A DNA stretch of 64,000 nucleotides, from positions 3,345,895 to 3,409,894 of the forward strand of contig NZ_CP084029.1 of NCBI RefSeq assembly GCF_020181615.1, given 5' to 3'. Below, in pieces: positions 37,058-45,071 of this stretch (position 1 is its first letter; every line of letters begins with the position of its first letter). The notes below the pieces were generated by a model. That model ran no database searches and was not told where the DNA came from. It saw only the letters and a program-made list of their open reading frames with translations. Both the position numbers and the translations under genes were made by a program. This DNA comes from [Mycobacterium] crassicus (GTDB lineage: Bacteria; Actinomycetota; Actinomycetes; Mycobacteriales; Mycobacteriaceae).

Positions 37058-37321
37058 CTTCACCTCGTTCATCACCCCGTCGCCGATTCCCTCATCCGGA
37101 AACTCCTTGGTCTTATGGAACCACAACACCGGTTGGGCGTTGACCACGGCGCACGGGTAAGCGAACTCCAAGATATATAAGGGCACGTAGAGAGTTCGAT
37201 CCGTGACTGTGTCGTGTTTCTCCTGTGACATTTGCATAGCACCGTTACTCGAGTGTTTCGAACGCGTGACGTATTCGCCGTGGCGCGAGACGAGTCGAAG
37301 TCGAACTTGAGGAGTACTGCC

Positions 37322-37807
37322 TTGTCTGTTTCCCGCTTTGCCAACCCGCGAGTCCGGTTGCCCCTGGTGTGCGCCGGCGCGATGACAGTGGCCACGCTCG
37401 GATTCGGTGTCGCATCCGCCAAAGCCGCCCCGACGCTGGTCGACGACCCGCTGCCGATGCCGGCCCCGATCGGTGCCCCGGCCCTGCCCGGCGCCCCGGC
37501 CCTGCCCGGTGCCCCGGCCCTGCCCGGCGTGCCCGGACCCGCCGTGGGCAGCTCGTCGGCCGGCGTCAACGCCGCCAATTCGTTCCTGCAGGCGCTCAAC
37601 GGCATGTTGAACCGCGTGGTGCCCGGGGTCGGCTCGATCATGCCGAGCGACGTCAGTTCGCTGACCCCGCCGGCCGCCACCGTCCCGGGCGCACCCGCCC
37701 TCGAGACACCGCCGCTTTCCACGCCGCCGGCTTTCGGTGCGCCGGCACCCACGTTCGTGCCGCAGACCCTGGCCGGGTCGCGCACGTTCAGTGGCACGAA
37801 GGGTTAG
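37322..37807 (+). CDS. Secreted Ala/Pro-rich protein with PALPGA repeats
   Basis: 161 residues from a TTG at 37322, chosen because GAGGAG lies 7 nt upstream; the longer frame lacks a ribosome site. A signal peptide (VRLPLVCAGAMTVATLGFG, cleavage near AKA-AP) is followed by a Pro-rich stretch with three copies of GAPALP encoded by an 18-bp direct repeat at about 37482-37535. The rest is low-complexity with no cysteines. Unknown function; I know no counterpart between TB7.3 and rshA in M. tuberculosis. Confidence 0.7.
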   Translation: MSVSRFANPRVRLPLVCAGAMTVATLGFGVASAKAAPTLVDDPLPMPAPIGAPALPGAPALPGAPALPGVPGPAVGSSSAGVNAANSFLQALNGMLNRVVPGVGSIMPSDVSSLTPPAATVPGAPALETPPLSTPPAFGAPAPTFVPQTLAGSRTFSGTKG

Positions 37808-37823
37808 GCGCCCAGACCGCAGT

Positions 37824-37859
37824 GGCGGCGGGGCCGGCCATGTTCAAGGCCCCGCCGCC
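37824..37859. terminator. 12-bp perfect hairpin after the secreted-protein gene
   Basis: GGCGGCGGGGCC (37824-37835) and GGCCCCGCCGCC (37848-37859) form a perfect 12-bp stem with a 12-nt loop. It starts 17 bp after the stop codon. There is no T tract. Confidence 0.65.
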
Positions 37860-37920
37860 CACGTCACACTCGGACGTATGAGAGACTATCCAGCCGGAAT
37901 ACCTGCTAGGAGGGCCAATC

Positions 37921-37995
37921 ATGGCAAAACGTGGCCGCAAGAAGCGCGATCGCAAGCACAGCAAAGCCAACCACGGCAAGCGACCCAACGCCTAG
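37921..37995 (+). CDS. 50S ribosomal protein bL37 (24 residues)
   Basis: A 24-residue, strongly basic peptide starting MAKRGRKKRDRKHSK and ending GKRPNA, preceded by a perfect AGGAGG with 7-nt spacing and followed by a strong hairpin. It matches, as I recall it, the mycobacterial ribosomal protein bL37 found in the M. smegmatis 70S cryo-EM structure, where it sits in the 23S rRNA core. Such a short gene is missed by most gene finders. It stands alone between the secreted protein and rshA. Confidence 0.9.
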   Translation: MAKRGRKKRDRKHSKANHGKRPNA

Positions 37996-38013
37996 AGCGT
38001 TAGTCAGCTGTCC

Positions 38014-38040
38014 GCAAGCCCGGCCGCCGGCCGGGCTTGC
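38014..38040 (+). terminator. Terminator hairpin after bL37
   Basis: GCAAGCCCGG ... CCGGGCTTGC, a perfect 10-bp stem with a 7-nt loop, begins 18 bp after the bL37 stop and faces the convergent rshA-sigH operon. Confidence 0.75.
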
Positions 38041-38100
38041 TGCGTTCCAGGTCATAACGGCGGACCCGCTCAGCCCGGCTCCGCCGCGCCTGCGATCACC

Positions 38101-38397
38101 TCAGCCTTCGCGGCGAATGATCGTGGTATGGCTGATCTGCAGCCGAACCCGCTCGTAGAGCTGGCGCGGTGCCTTCTCACCACTGCATTTGCGGGCGATC
38201 AAGGCCTTGATCTGCTCCTCGACCCCGTAGTGCCGCAGGCATCCCGGGCACGCTTCGAGGTGCTCGCGGAGCCGGGCCTTGGTCTCGGCGGTGCATTCGC
38301 CGTCCAGCAGCGTCCACACCTCGGCGATCACCTCGGAACAGTCGACGGTGGGTTCGTGGGGGCTCGGCTTGCCGCAGTCGGGGGCATGTTCGGTCAC
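38101..38397 (-). CDS. rshA: Zinc anti-sigma factor RshA
   Basis: 98 residues from a GTG that overlaps the sigH stop (GTGA). It has the ZAS motif His46-x3-Cys50-x2-Cys53 (HLEACPGC) plus upstream cysteines, and lacks a membrane segment. Reduced RshA binds and silences SigH; disulfide stress or phosphorylation releases it (known for the family). The overlap with sigH gives coupled, balanced synthesis. Confidence 0.94.
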   Translation of the reverse strand: MTEHAPDCGKPSPHEPTVDCSEVIAEVWTLLDGECTAETKARLREHLEACPGCLRHYGVEEQIKALIARKCSGEKAPRQLYERVRLQISHTTIIRREG

Positions 38398-39137
38398 GAC
38401 GACACCTCCTCGGGTGCCTGGCCGTCGCGGATGAAACCGCGGTCGCGGGCGACGTCCGCCAACAACGTGCGCAGCTGACGCCTGCCGCGGTGCAGGCGTG
38501 ACATCACCGTTCCGATCGGCGTATCCATGATCTCGGCGATCTCCTTGTAGGGGAATCCTTCGACGTCGGCGTAGTACACCGCCATCCGGAAATCTTCGGG
38601 CAATTGCTGCAGGGCATCTTTGATCTCGGTGTCCGGCAGCGACTCCAAGGCCTCCACCTCCGCGGAGCGCAGCCCCGTCGACGTGTGCTCCGCGGTGGCC
38701 GCCAGCTGCCAGTCGGTGATCTCGTCGGTGGGGTACTCGGCGGGTTTGCGCTGCTTTTTGCGGTAGCTGTTGATGTAGGTGTTGGTCAGGATGCGGTACA
38801 GCCACGCCTTGAGGTTGGTCCCCTCCCGGAACGAGCGGAACCCGGCGTAGGCCTTGACCATGGTCTCCTGCAGCAGGTCTTCGGCGTCGGCGGGATTGCG
38901 CGTCATCCGCAGCGCGCCGCCGTAGAGCTGATCAAGCATCGGGATCGCGTCGCGCTCGAAGCGCGCGGTCAACTGCTCGTCGGTCTCGTCGGAACGCACA
39001 GGGGTCTTGATCTCGGTGTCGGTCTCGGTCGCGTCTTCGACGTCAGCCATCTCGGTCGCCGCAGTCCCTTCTGTCGCGGTGCCCACGACCGGCCCAGCCG
39101 ACGGCTCAAGTTCCAGCAGACCGATCGCCGTTGACAT
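38394..39137 (-). CDS. sigH: ECF sigma factor SigH
   Basis: 247 residues from the ATG at 39137, which has GGAAAGGAG upstream. An internal ATG at 39050 would give the shorter form known from M. tuberculosis, so two translational starts are possible. Sigma region 2 ([20 protein letters not shown]) and region 4 ([21 protein letters not shown]) are complete. SigH directs the thiol-oxidative and heat stress response (thioredoxin, ClpB, SigE, SigB). It is co-transcribed with rshA, and a SigH-type promoter lies upstream. Confidence 0.95.
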   Translation of the reverse strand: MSTAIGLLELEPSAGPVVGTATEGTAATEMADVEDATETDTEIKTPVRSDETDEQLTARFERDAIPMLDQLYGGALRMTRNPADAEDLLQETMVKAYAGFRSFREGTNLKAWLYRILTNTYINSYRKKQRKPAEYPTDEITDWQLAATAEHTSTGLRSAEVEALESLPDTEIKDALQQLPEDFRMAVYYADVEGFPYKEIAEIMDTPIGTVMSRLHRGRRQLRTLLADVARDRGFIRDGQAPEEVSS

Positions 39138-39206
39138 CGGCGACTCCTTTCCGATCCTAGGGCCGTGACCGACAGTGCACGCAGCGACCACACGACTGCC
39201 TTGCTC

Positions 39207-39233
39207 AACAGCGTGGGCCATGACACTATTTCC
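39207..39233 (-). promoter_or_regulatory. Putative SigH-dependent promoter of sigH
   Basis: On the minus strand GGAAAT (39228-39233) and GTT (39207-39209) are 18 bp apart, close to the mycobacterial SigH/SigE-type pattern GGAA...GTT. It lies about 70 bp upstream of the sigH ATG, as expected for autoregulation, and very near the start of divergent ybaK. Confidence 0.5.
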
Positions 39234-39251
39234 GCCCGTTATCCTGGCCCG

Positions 39252-39749
39252 GTGAGTCGCGCGGCAACCCGGGCCATCGCAGCCCTGATCGCCGCACAGG
39301 TCCCCCACGAGGTGCTGCGTTACCACCACGACCCCCACCGGGACACCTTCGGCGAGGAAGCCGTCGAGCAGCTCGCGGCGGGCGGGGCAGGCGATGTGCT
39401 GCCCGAGCAGATCTACAAGACCCTGATCGTCGCGGTCCCGCACGGCCTGGCGGTCGCGGTGCTGCCGGTGCCGGCGAAGCTGTCGTTGAAGGCGACCGCC
39501 GCCGCGCTCGGGGTGGCCAAGGCGACCATGGCCGACCCGGCATCAGCGCAGCGGGCGACCGGCTACGTGCTCGGCGGGATCTCGCCATTCGGGCAGCGCA
39601 AGGCGCTGCCGACGGTGGTGGACTCCTCGGCGCTGGGATTTGAGAAGGTGCTGTGCAGCGCCGGGCAGCGCGGCTGGGACGTTGCGGTGGCACCGCGGGA
39701 TCTGATCGCGCTGACCAATGCGATCACCGCCGAGATTCGAGCCCTCTAG
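39252..39749 (+). CDS. ybaK: Cys-tRNA(Pro) deacylase YbaK
   Basis: 165 residues from a GTG at 39252; an ATG at 39165 is possible but would cross the sigH promoter. The YbaK/ProX-type editing domain shows [18 protein letters not shown] and the catalytic loop [18 protein letters not shown]. It hydrolyses Cys-tRNA(Pro) made by mistake by ProRS. Its 3' end overlaps catC by 4 bp on the other strand. Confidence 0.92.
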   Translation: MSRAATRAIAALIAAQVPHEVLRYHHDPHRDTFGEEAVEQLAAGGAGDVLPEQIYKTLIVAVPHGLAVAVLPVPAKLSLKATAAALGVAKATMADPASAQRATGYVLGGISPFGQRKALPTVVDSSALGFEKVLCSAGQRGWDVAVAPRDLIALTNAITAEIRAL

Positions 39750-40027
39750 CTCGCGACGTCACTGGGGTGGGTCGCCAGCGGCGTCACCCGGATGTCCATG
39801 TAGGCGAACAGCGGTAGTCCCGAAAGTATCTCGTGCAGTTCGTCATTGGACTCGACGTCGAAGATCGAAAAATTCGAGTACTCCCCGACGATCCGCCAGA
39901 TGTGCGGCCACTTGCCGGAGAGCTGCAAGTCCTGCGAGTACACCTTCTCCCGGGCCACAACCTCCGCCCGAACCTGCGGATCAAGGTCGTGCGGGATCCG
40001 CACATCCATTCGCACGTGAAACAGCAT
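39746..40027 (-). CDS. catC: Muconolactone delta-isomerase CatC
   Basis: 93 residues, the family length, starting MLFHVRMDVRIPHDL and containing WRIVGEYSNFSIFDVES, the CatC core. It converts muconolactone to 3-oxoadipate enol-lactone. It is the last gene of catR-catB-catA-catC, 4 bp after catA. Confidence 0.95.
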   Translation of the reverse strand: MLFHVRMDVRIPHDLDPQVRAEVVAREKVYSQDLQLSGKWPHIWRIVGEYSNFSIFDVESNDELHEILSGLPLFAYMDIRVTPLATHPSDVAS

Positions 40028-40031
40028 CGCG

Positions 40032-40892
40032 TCAGCCCTCCACCGGGTCCAGCACGAAGCTGTAGTTCACCGTGTAGCTGCCGTCCGCCTGCGGTTTCGG
40101 ATCAAGCATCAACTCCGGCTTGACAGCGGAGGCCACGTCGTCGGCGTTGTGCGGGTCACCGGGAAAGTACAACTGGCCGGTAACCAGCTCATGACCGGGA
40201 GCCGACACCTTGAAGTGCACGTGCGCCGGCCGCCAGGCGTGCCAGCCGGCCGCCGCGATGAGTTGGCCGCAGGCACCGTCGGTAGGGATCATGTACGGCT
40301 TCGGCTTGATCGTCGCGACCCGGAACCTACCGTCCGGACCGGTCGAGACGCTGCCCCGTAGGTTCCAGACCGGCAGGCCGGGCGCGTATTGCGAGTACAA
40401 GCCGTCGTCGTCGGCGTGCCAGACTTCGATCTTTGCGGCCAGCGGTGAACCGTCCAGCGAGGTGATGGCGCCCTCCCACACCAGCTTGTCGCCCTGTTCG
40501 TCGTCACGCATCGGCAATGTGGCGTTCGGGCCCAGCTCGGGGGCGTTGGGCACGTAGTAGGGGCCCTCGATGGTGCCCTTGTTGCCCTTACGGTGTGCGG
40601 TGGTCACCTCCTCGAGCGCATGTTCCACCCAGACGTCCAAGAACAGCGGCCATTCGCCGTCGTGGCCGACCTTGATCAGCCACGCCTTGAGCGCGTTGTA
40701 CTCCGGATAGGTCACCTGATGCTTGCGAATGGTCTCGTGCACGGCCGCGAGCACCTCGCGGGCCAGCATGTCGACACGTTCGGGCGGTGTGTCCTTGACC
40801 GCGTCGAAGCCTCCCTTGTCCAAGGCGAACCGATCGCTGGCGGCATTGCCCGAAGCGGCGGCGCTGTGCTGCTGCGCATCCAATGTGGTCAT
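40032..40892 (-). CDS. catA: Catechol 1,2-dioxygenase CatA
   Basis: 286 residues from the ATG at 40892. It is an intradiol dioxygenase with the four Fe(III) ligands in place: Tyr166 (DDDGLYSQY), Tyr200 (KPKPYMIPTDG), His224 and His226 (RPAHVHFKV). It opens catechol to cis,cis-muconate. The N-terminal helical linker domain is intact. It lies between catB (19 bp away) and catC (4 bp). Confidence 0.96.
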   Translation of the reverse strand: MTTLDAQQHSAAASGNAASDRFALDKGGFDAVKDTPPERVDMLAREVLAAVHETIRKHQVTYPEYNALKAWLIKVGHDGEWPLFLDVWVEHALEEVTTAHRKGNKGTIEGPYYVPNAPELGPNATLPMRDDEQGDKLVWEGAITSLDGSPLAAKIEVWHADDDGLYSQYAPGLPVWNLRGSVSTGPDGRFRVATIKPKPYMIPTDGACGQLIAAAGWHAWRPAHVHFKVSAPGHELVTGQLYFPGDPHNADDVASAVKPELMLDPKPQADGSYTVNYSFVLDPVEG

Positions 40893-40911
40893 GGTTTCTC
40901 TCCTCGGTTTC

Positions 40912-42015
40912 TCAGCGGTCGACGCGGTAGCGGGCGAGTTTCTCGGGGTCGACCTGCACGCCGAGGCCGTTCCCTGGCGGCACGTGCAGGACGCCGTCGC
41001 GGATCTGCAGCGGCTCGGCGAGCAGGTCATCGCTCATGTCCAGGAAGTTGGACAGCTCTCCGGCGCGCCGCGACGTCAGCGGGAAGGCAGCACCGAAGGC
41101 AACCGCGCACGCCGTGCCGAGCTGTCCGTCGATCTGATTGCCCATCACCACTTCCAGCCCGAGCCCCTCCGCCAGATGGTGCACCCGACAAGAACCCGTG
41201 AAGCCGGTGCGCGCGGTCTTGATGGAAATGGCGGTCGCCGACCCGCCGAGCACCTCGCGGGTCACATCCGCCGGGGTGGGGGCGGACTCGTCGGCGATGA
41301 ACGGGATATCGAGTTGGCCCACCAGCCAGCGCCGGCCCAACACGTCGTCGGCCGGGCACAGCTCCTCGGCGAACAGCAGATCCAGGTCGGCCATCTTTTT
41401 CATCGCACGCAGCGACTCCGCAGCCGTCCAGCCGCGATTCCCGTCGACGTAGAGATCGATGGTGTCGCCGAACCGCTCCCGCAGCGCCCGAACGACGGCG
41501 GTGTCCAGGGACACCGGGCGGCGTCCCACCTTCACCTTGAAGGTGGTGATGCCGTAGGTGTCGCGCATCCGTTCGGCTTCGGCGACCATCACGGCGGGGT
41601 CGTCGAACCCGAGCATGTGACTGACCCGCATTTGGTCGCTGAAACCACCAAGCAGCTCACTGACGCCAAAGCCCAGTGTGCGGCCGAGCGCGTCCCAGAT
41701 CGCCATGTCCACCGCGGCTTTGGCCGTCGGGTTGCCGACCGTGCGGGCCAGCCGCGCGCCGACCGTCTCACGCTCGAGCAGGGTCAGCCCGATGAGCTGC
41801 GGAGCGAAGATCTGTTCTACCACCGCGATGATGCCGGCCTGGGTCTCGCCGTAGGTGAAGGGCCGCGGCGGCGCCTCCGCCGCCCCGACGATTCCGTCGT
41901 CGGTGTGCACCCGCACCAACACATGCGAAGCGACATGGACCTCGCCGGAGGCGAACTTCAGCGGTTTGGAATAGCTGATGTCAAAGGGAATAGCTTCCAG
42001 CGCAGTGATTTTCAC
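40912..42015 (-). CDS. catB: Muconate cycloisomerase CatB
   Basis: 367 residues of the enolase superfamily. The KxK acid/base motif is Lys160-Val-Lys162 (TFKVKVG); a metal ligand is in LYVDGNRGW and the second base region is in ISIKTARTG. It cyclises cis,cis-muconate to muconolactone. Its ATG overlaps the catR stop by 4 bp, so regulator and enzyme are translationally coupled. Confidence 0.95.
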   Translation of the reverse strand: MKITALEAIPFDISYSKPLKFASGEVHVASHVLVRVHTDDGIVGAAEAPPRPFTYGETQAGIIAVVEQIFAPQLIGLTLLERETVGARLARTVGNPTAKAAVDMAIWDALGRTLGFGVSELLGGFSDQMRVSHMLGFDDPAVMVAEAERMRDTYGITTFKVKVGRRPVSLDTAVVRALRERFGDTIDLYVDGNRGWTAAESLRAMKKMADLDLLFAEELCPADDVLGRRWLVGQLDIPFIADESAPTPADVTREVLGGSATAISIKTARTGFTGSCRVHHLAEGLGLEVVMGNQIDGQLGTACAVAFGAAFPLTSRRAGELSNFLDMSDDLLAEPLQIRDGVLHVPPGNGLGVQVDPEKLARYRVDR

Positions 42016-42914
42016 CGAACACCTCCGGGCTGCAGCGCGGGGAAGGCGTCCTGGATGACGGCCCGGACGGCGTCGACCAGCGGGGCATCCTCGCCGCTGC
42101 GCCAGGCCAGCGCCAGTTCGATGGTCCCGGCATCCAGCAGATCGCGGAACACCACTCCTTCCAACGGCACTCGCCGCGCGGATTCGGGTACTACGGCAAC
42201 CCCGAGTCCGGCGGCAATCAGGCCCAGCAGCACCGCGGTACCCGAGGCCAGATGCTCGCGCTGCGGCACGAAACCGACGGCGCGACAGGCCCGCAGCACG
42301 GTGTCGTTGACGGCCGATTCCCGGCTCTGGTAGGCGACGAACTTCTCGTTGCGCAGATCCGCCAGCGACACCACCGGCTCCACCGCGAGCCGGTGGTCGG
42401 CCGAGACCGCCAGCACGAGCGGTTCGACGGCGATGGTCCGCAGCTCCAGTCCCTCGCCGATTGCGGGCGGTCGCAGCACCCCCAGATCCAGTGCGCCAGA
42501 ACGCAGCCCATCGCAGTGCGCCGGGGTAAGCAGGTCGGCCTGGATCTCCAGATCGACACCGGGCAGCTCAGCCTGGACCATCCGGGCGATCCGCGGCAGG
42601 TGCGACAGCGCGGCGGTGCCGGTCAGCCCCAGCCGGATCCGGCCGCTGCGGCCCGCGGCGACCCGGCGCACACCGCGCACCGCGTCCTCGACGTCGGCGA
42701 GAATCCGGGCCACCTGGTCCTGCAGATACTCGCCGGCCGCGGTCAGTGACACCTGCCGGGTGGTGCGGTTGAACAACGTCGTGTCCAGTTCGGCCTCTAA
42801 CTGCCTGATCGCATAGGACAGAGCCGGCTGCGCGACGTGCAGCCGCTCGGCGGCCTGACCGAAATGGCAGGTCTGGGCAACCGCGGCGAAATAACGCAGG
42901 TGACGTAGCTCCAT
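42012..42914 (-). CDS. catR: LysR-type regulator CatR
   Basis: 300 residues from the ATG at 42914 (MELRHLRYFAAVAQ). The winged helix has FGQAAERLHVAQPALSYAIRQLE, and a periplasmic-binding-like effector domain follows. It is unusual in being the first gene of the operon it presumably controls rather than divergent from it. CatR of other bacteria senses muconate; here it also faces the divergent benA operon across 164 bp, so it may act on both. Confidence 0.9.
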   Translation of the reverse strand: MELRHLRYFAAVAQTCHFGQAAERLHVAQPALSYAIRQLEAELDTTLFNRTTRQVSLTAAGEYLQDQVARILADVEDAVRGVRRVAAGRSGRIRLGLTGTAALSHLPRIARMVQAELPGVDLEIQADLLTPAHCDGLRSGALDLGVLRPPAIGEGLELRTIAVEPLVLAVSADHRLAVEPVVSLADLRNEKFVAYQSRESAVNDTVLRACRAVGFVPQREHLASGTAVLLGLIAAGLGVAVVPESARRVPLEGVVFRDLLDAGTIELALAWRSGEDAPLVDAVRAVIQDAFPALQPGGVR

Positions 42915-42990
42915 GGATCTCAGCGTATGACCGGTATCCATATCGAACAAGAACATATTTTCCGATCATTAATCATGTTTTTTTATCAAA

Positions 42991-43017
42991 AAATGCCTAG
43001 TTCAGGACTAGGCATTT
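42991..43017. promoter_or_regulatory. Perfect 10-bp dyad in the catR-benA intergenic region
   Basis: AAATGCCTAG (42991-43000) and CTAGGCATTT (43008-43017) form a perfect dyad with a 7-nt centre. Read on the minus strand it is followed by a T-run, so it could be a leader terminator for catR. As DNA it fits a dimeric-regulator operator for the divergent cat and ben promoters. The rest of 42915-43078 is AT-rich promoter DNA. Confidence 0.75.
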
Positions 43018-43078
43018 AGCTGGTGTGACGGTCGCCACCCAGTGCCAGGGTTTAAGAACCGACCCTTTGGAGGCTGAC

Positions 43079-44524
43079 ATGACCGCACCAAGCACCACCA
43101 AGCTGGACCGCCTGGCCGACGTGCTCGACGATGCTGTGATCGAGGACCGTGACGCCGGTATCTATCGGGTCAACCGCCGGATCTTCACCGACCCGGACAT
43201 CTTCGACCTGGAGATGAAATACATCTTCGAGGGCAACTGGATCTTCCTGGCCCACGAGAGCCAGATCCCCAACCCCGGTGACTACTTCACCACCGACATC
43301 GGCCGCAGCCCGGTGGTCATCACCCGCGACAAGGACGGGCAGCTGCACTGCCTGGTCAATGCCTGCTCGCACCGCGGCGCGATCCTCTGCCGCCGCAAGA
43401 CCGACAACCGGATGACGTTCACCTGCCCGTTCCACGGCTGGACGTTCCGCAACGACGGCAAACTGCTCAAGGTCAAGCTGCCCGAGGGCGCCGGCTACCC
43501 GCCGGAGTTCGACACCAACGGATCCCACGACCTGACCAAGGTGGCCCGCTTCGAGAGCTACCGCGGCTTCCTGTTCGGCAGCCTCAACCCCGACGTCGTG
43601 CCGCTGACCGAATACCTCGGCGACGCAGCGAAGGTGATCGACCTGCTGGTCGACCAGTCCCCGCAGGGCCTGGAGGTGTTGCGCGGCACCTCGACCTACA
43701 CGCTGCACGCCAACTGGAAGGTGCAGATCGAGAACGGCGCCGACGGATACCACGTGACCTCGGTGCACTGGAACTACGCGGCCACCACGTCGCGACGCAC
43801 CACCGGTGACTCCGCCTATGAGACCAAGGTGCTCGACGCCTCCAAGTGGGCCGCGGACGGCGGCGGCTACTGGTCGTTTCCGCACGGCCACATGTGCCTG
43901 TGGACCCAGGCCGCCAACCCCCAGGACCGACCGCTGTACGGCGAGATCGATCGGCTGCGGGAAGCGCACGGGAAAGCCAAGGGCGAGTTCATGGTTGCCG
44001 GCTCCCGCAACCTGTGCCTGTACCCCAACGTTTACCTGATGGACCAGTTCTCCACCCAGATTCGCCGGATCAAGCCGATCTCAGCCGACCGGACCGACAT
44101 CAGCATCTGGTGCATCGCGCCCAAGGGCGAGAACCCCGAGGCCCGGGCCAACCGGATCCGTCAGTACGAGGACTTCTTCAATGCCACCGGGATGGCGACC
44201 CCCGACGACCTGGAGGAGTTCCGATCGGTTCAGAACGCCTTCCACTCCAGCACCGCCCAATGGAACGACGTCAGTCGCGGCGCCCAGCACTGGCTCGCCG
44301 GTCCGGACCCGGTGGCCAAGTCCCTCGGCATGGACCACGTCCTCTCCTCGGGGGTCAAGGCCGAGGACGAAGGCCTGTTCGTCGTGCAGGACCAGTACTG
44401 GCTGGAGGCCATGCAGGACGGGCTGGAAAAGGAACGAGCCCGGGAGCAGGCGATCGCAGCCGCGATCAGCGCCGGCCGCGCCCTCCGCGCCAACAGGACC
44501 CACCCGAGCCCCTGCGACCACTGA
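43079..44524 (+). CDS. benA: Benzoate 1,2-dioxygenase alpha subunit BenA
   Basis: 481 residues from the ATG at 43079 with TTGGAGG upstream. Rieske cluster: Cys96-x-His98 and Cys116-x2-His119 (ACSHRG, TCPFHGW). The catalytic mononuclear iron motif is in ENGADGYHVTSVHWNY. It is the large oxygenase subunit that adds O2 to benzoate, giving the cis-1,2-diol. First gene of benA-benB-benCD, with 12 bp to benB. Confidence 0.96.
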   Translation: MTAPSTTKLDRLADVLDDAVIEDRDAGIYRVNRRIFTDPDIFDLEMKYIFEGNWIFLAHESQIPNPGDYFTTDIGRSPVVITRDKDGQLHCLVNACSHRGAILCRRKTDNRMTFTCPFHGWTFRNDGKLLKVKLPEGAGYPPEFDTNGSHDLTKVARFESYRGFLFGSLNPDVVPLTEYLGDAAKVIDLLVDQSPQGLEVLRGTSTYTLHANWKVQIENGADGYHVTSVHWNYAATTSRRTTGDSAYETKVLDASKWAADGGGYWSFPHGHMCLWTQAANPQDRPLYGEIDRLREAHGKAKGEFMVAGSRNLCLYPNVYLMDQFSTQIRRIKPISADRTDISIWCIAPKGENPEARANRIRQYEDFFNATGMATPDDLEEFRSVQNAFHSSTAQWNDVSRGAQHWLAGPDPVAKSLGMDHVLSSGVKAEDEGLFVVQDQYWLEAMQDGLEKERAREQAIAAAISAGRALRANRTHPSPCDH

Positions 44525-44536
44525 ACGGAGCATCAG

Positions 44537-45061
44537 ATGACCACCGCTACCCCCACCCAGACCGGTGCCAAGCACATCACCCAGAACGCGATCGAGGCGT
44601 TCCTCTACCGTGAGGCGCGCTATCTCGACGACCGCGAGTTCGAGAAGTGGCTGGAGTGCTACGGCGACGACGTCGTGTTCTGGATGCCCGCCTGGGACGT
44701 CGACGACCGGCTCACCGAGGATCCCCAGACCGAGGTGTCGCTGATGTACTACCCGAACAAGGGCGGCCTGCACGACCGGGTCTTCCGGATCCGCACCGAG
44801 CGATCCTCGGCGACGTCACTGCCGGATCCACGCACCAGCCACAACATCGCCAACGTGGAGGTCATCGAGCGGCGTGGCGACGTGGTCGACGTCCGGTTCA
44901 ACTGGCACACCATGTATTACCGCTACGAGGCGGTCGACCCGTACTACGGGACGTCGTTCTACACCATCGACTTCTCCGGCGAACAGCCGCTGATCCGGCG
45001 AAAGACGGTGGTGCTCAAGAACGACTACATCGACCACGTCGTGGACATCTACCACATCTGA
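44537..45061 (+). CDS. benB: Benzoate 1,2-dioxygenase beta subunit BenB
   Basis: 174 residues, the usual length for the SnoaL-like small subunit, with FLYREARYLDDREFEKWL and the IANVEVIERRGDVVDVRFNW strand region. It has a structural role in the alpha3beta3 oxygenase. GGAG precedes the ATG. 10 bp separate it from the reductase fusion. Confidence 0.95.
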   Translation: MTTATPTQTGAKHITQNAIEAFLYREARYLDDREFEKWLECYGDDVVFWMPAWDVDDRLTEDPQTEVSLMYYPNKGGLHDRVFRIRTERSSATSLPDPRTSHNIANVEVIERRGDVVDVRFNWHTMYYRYEAVDPYYGTSFYTIDFSGEQPLIRRKTVVLKNDYIDHVVDIYHI

Positions 45062-45071
45062 GGACCTCACC

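Noticed and set aside
37482..37535. Possible CRISPR-like or minisatellite array in the secreted-protein gene
   Set aside because: Three adjacent 18-bp copies without spacers, in frame and coding for GAPALP; ordinary protein repeat.
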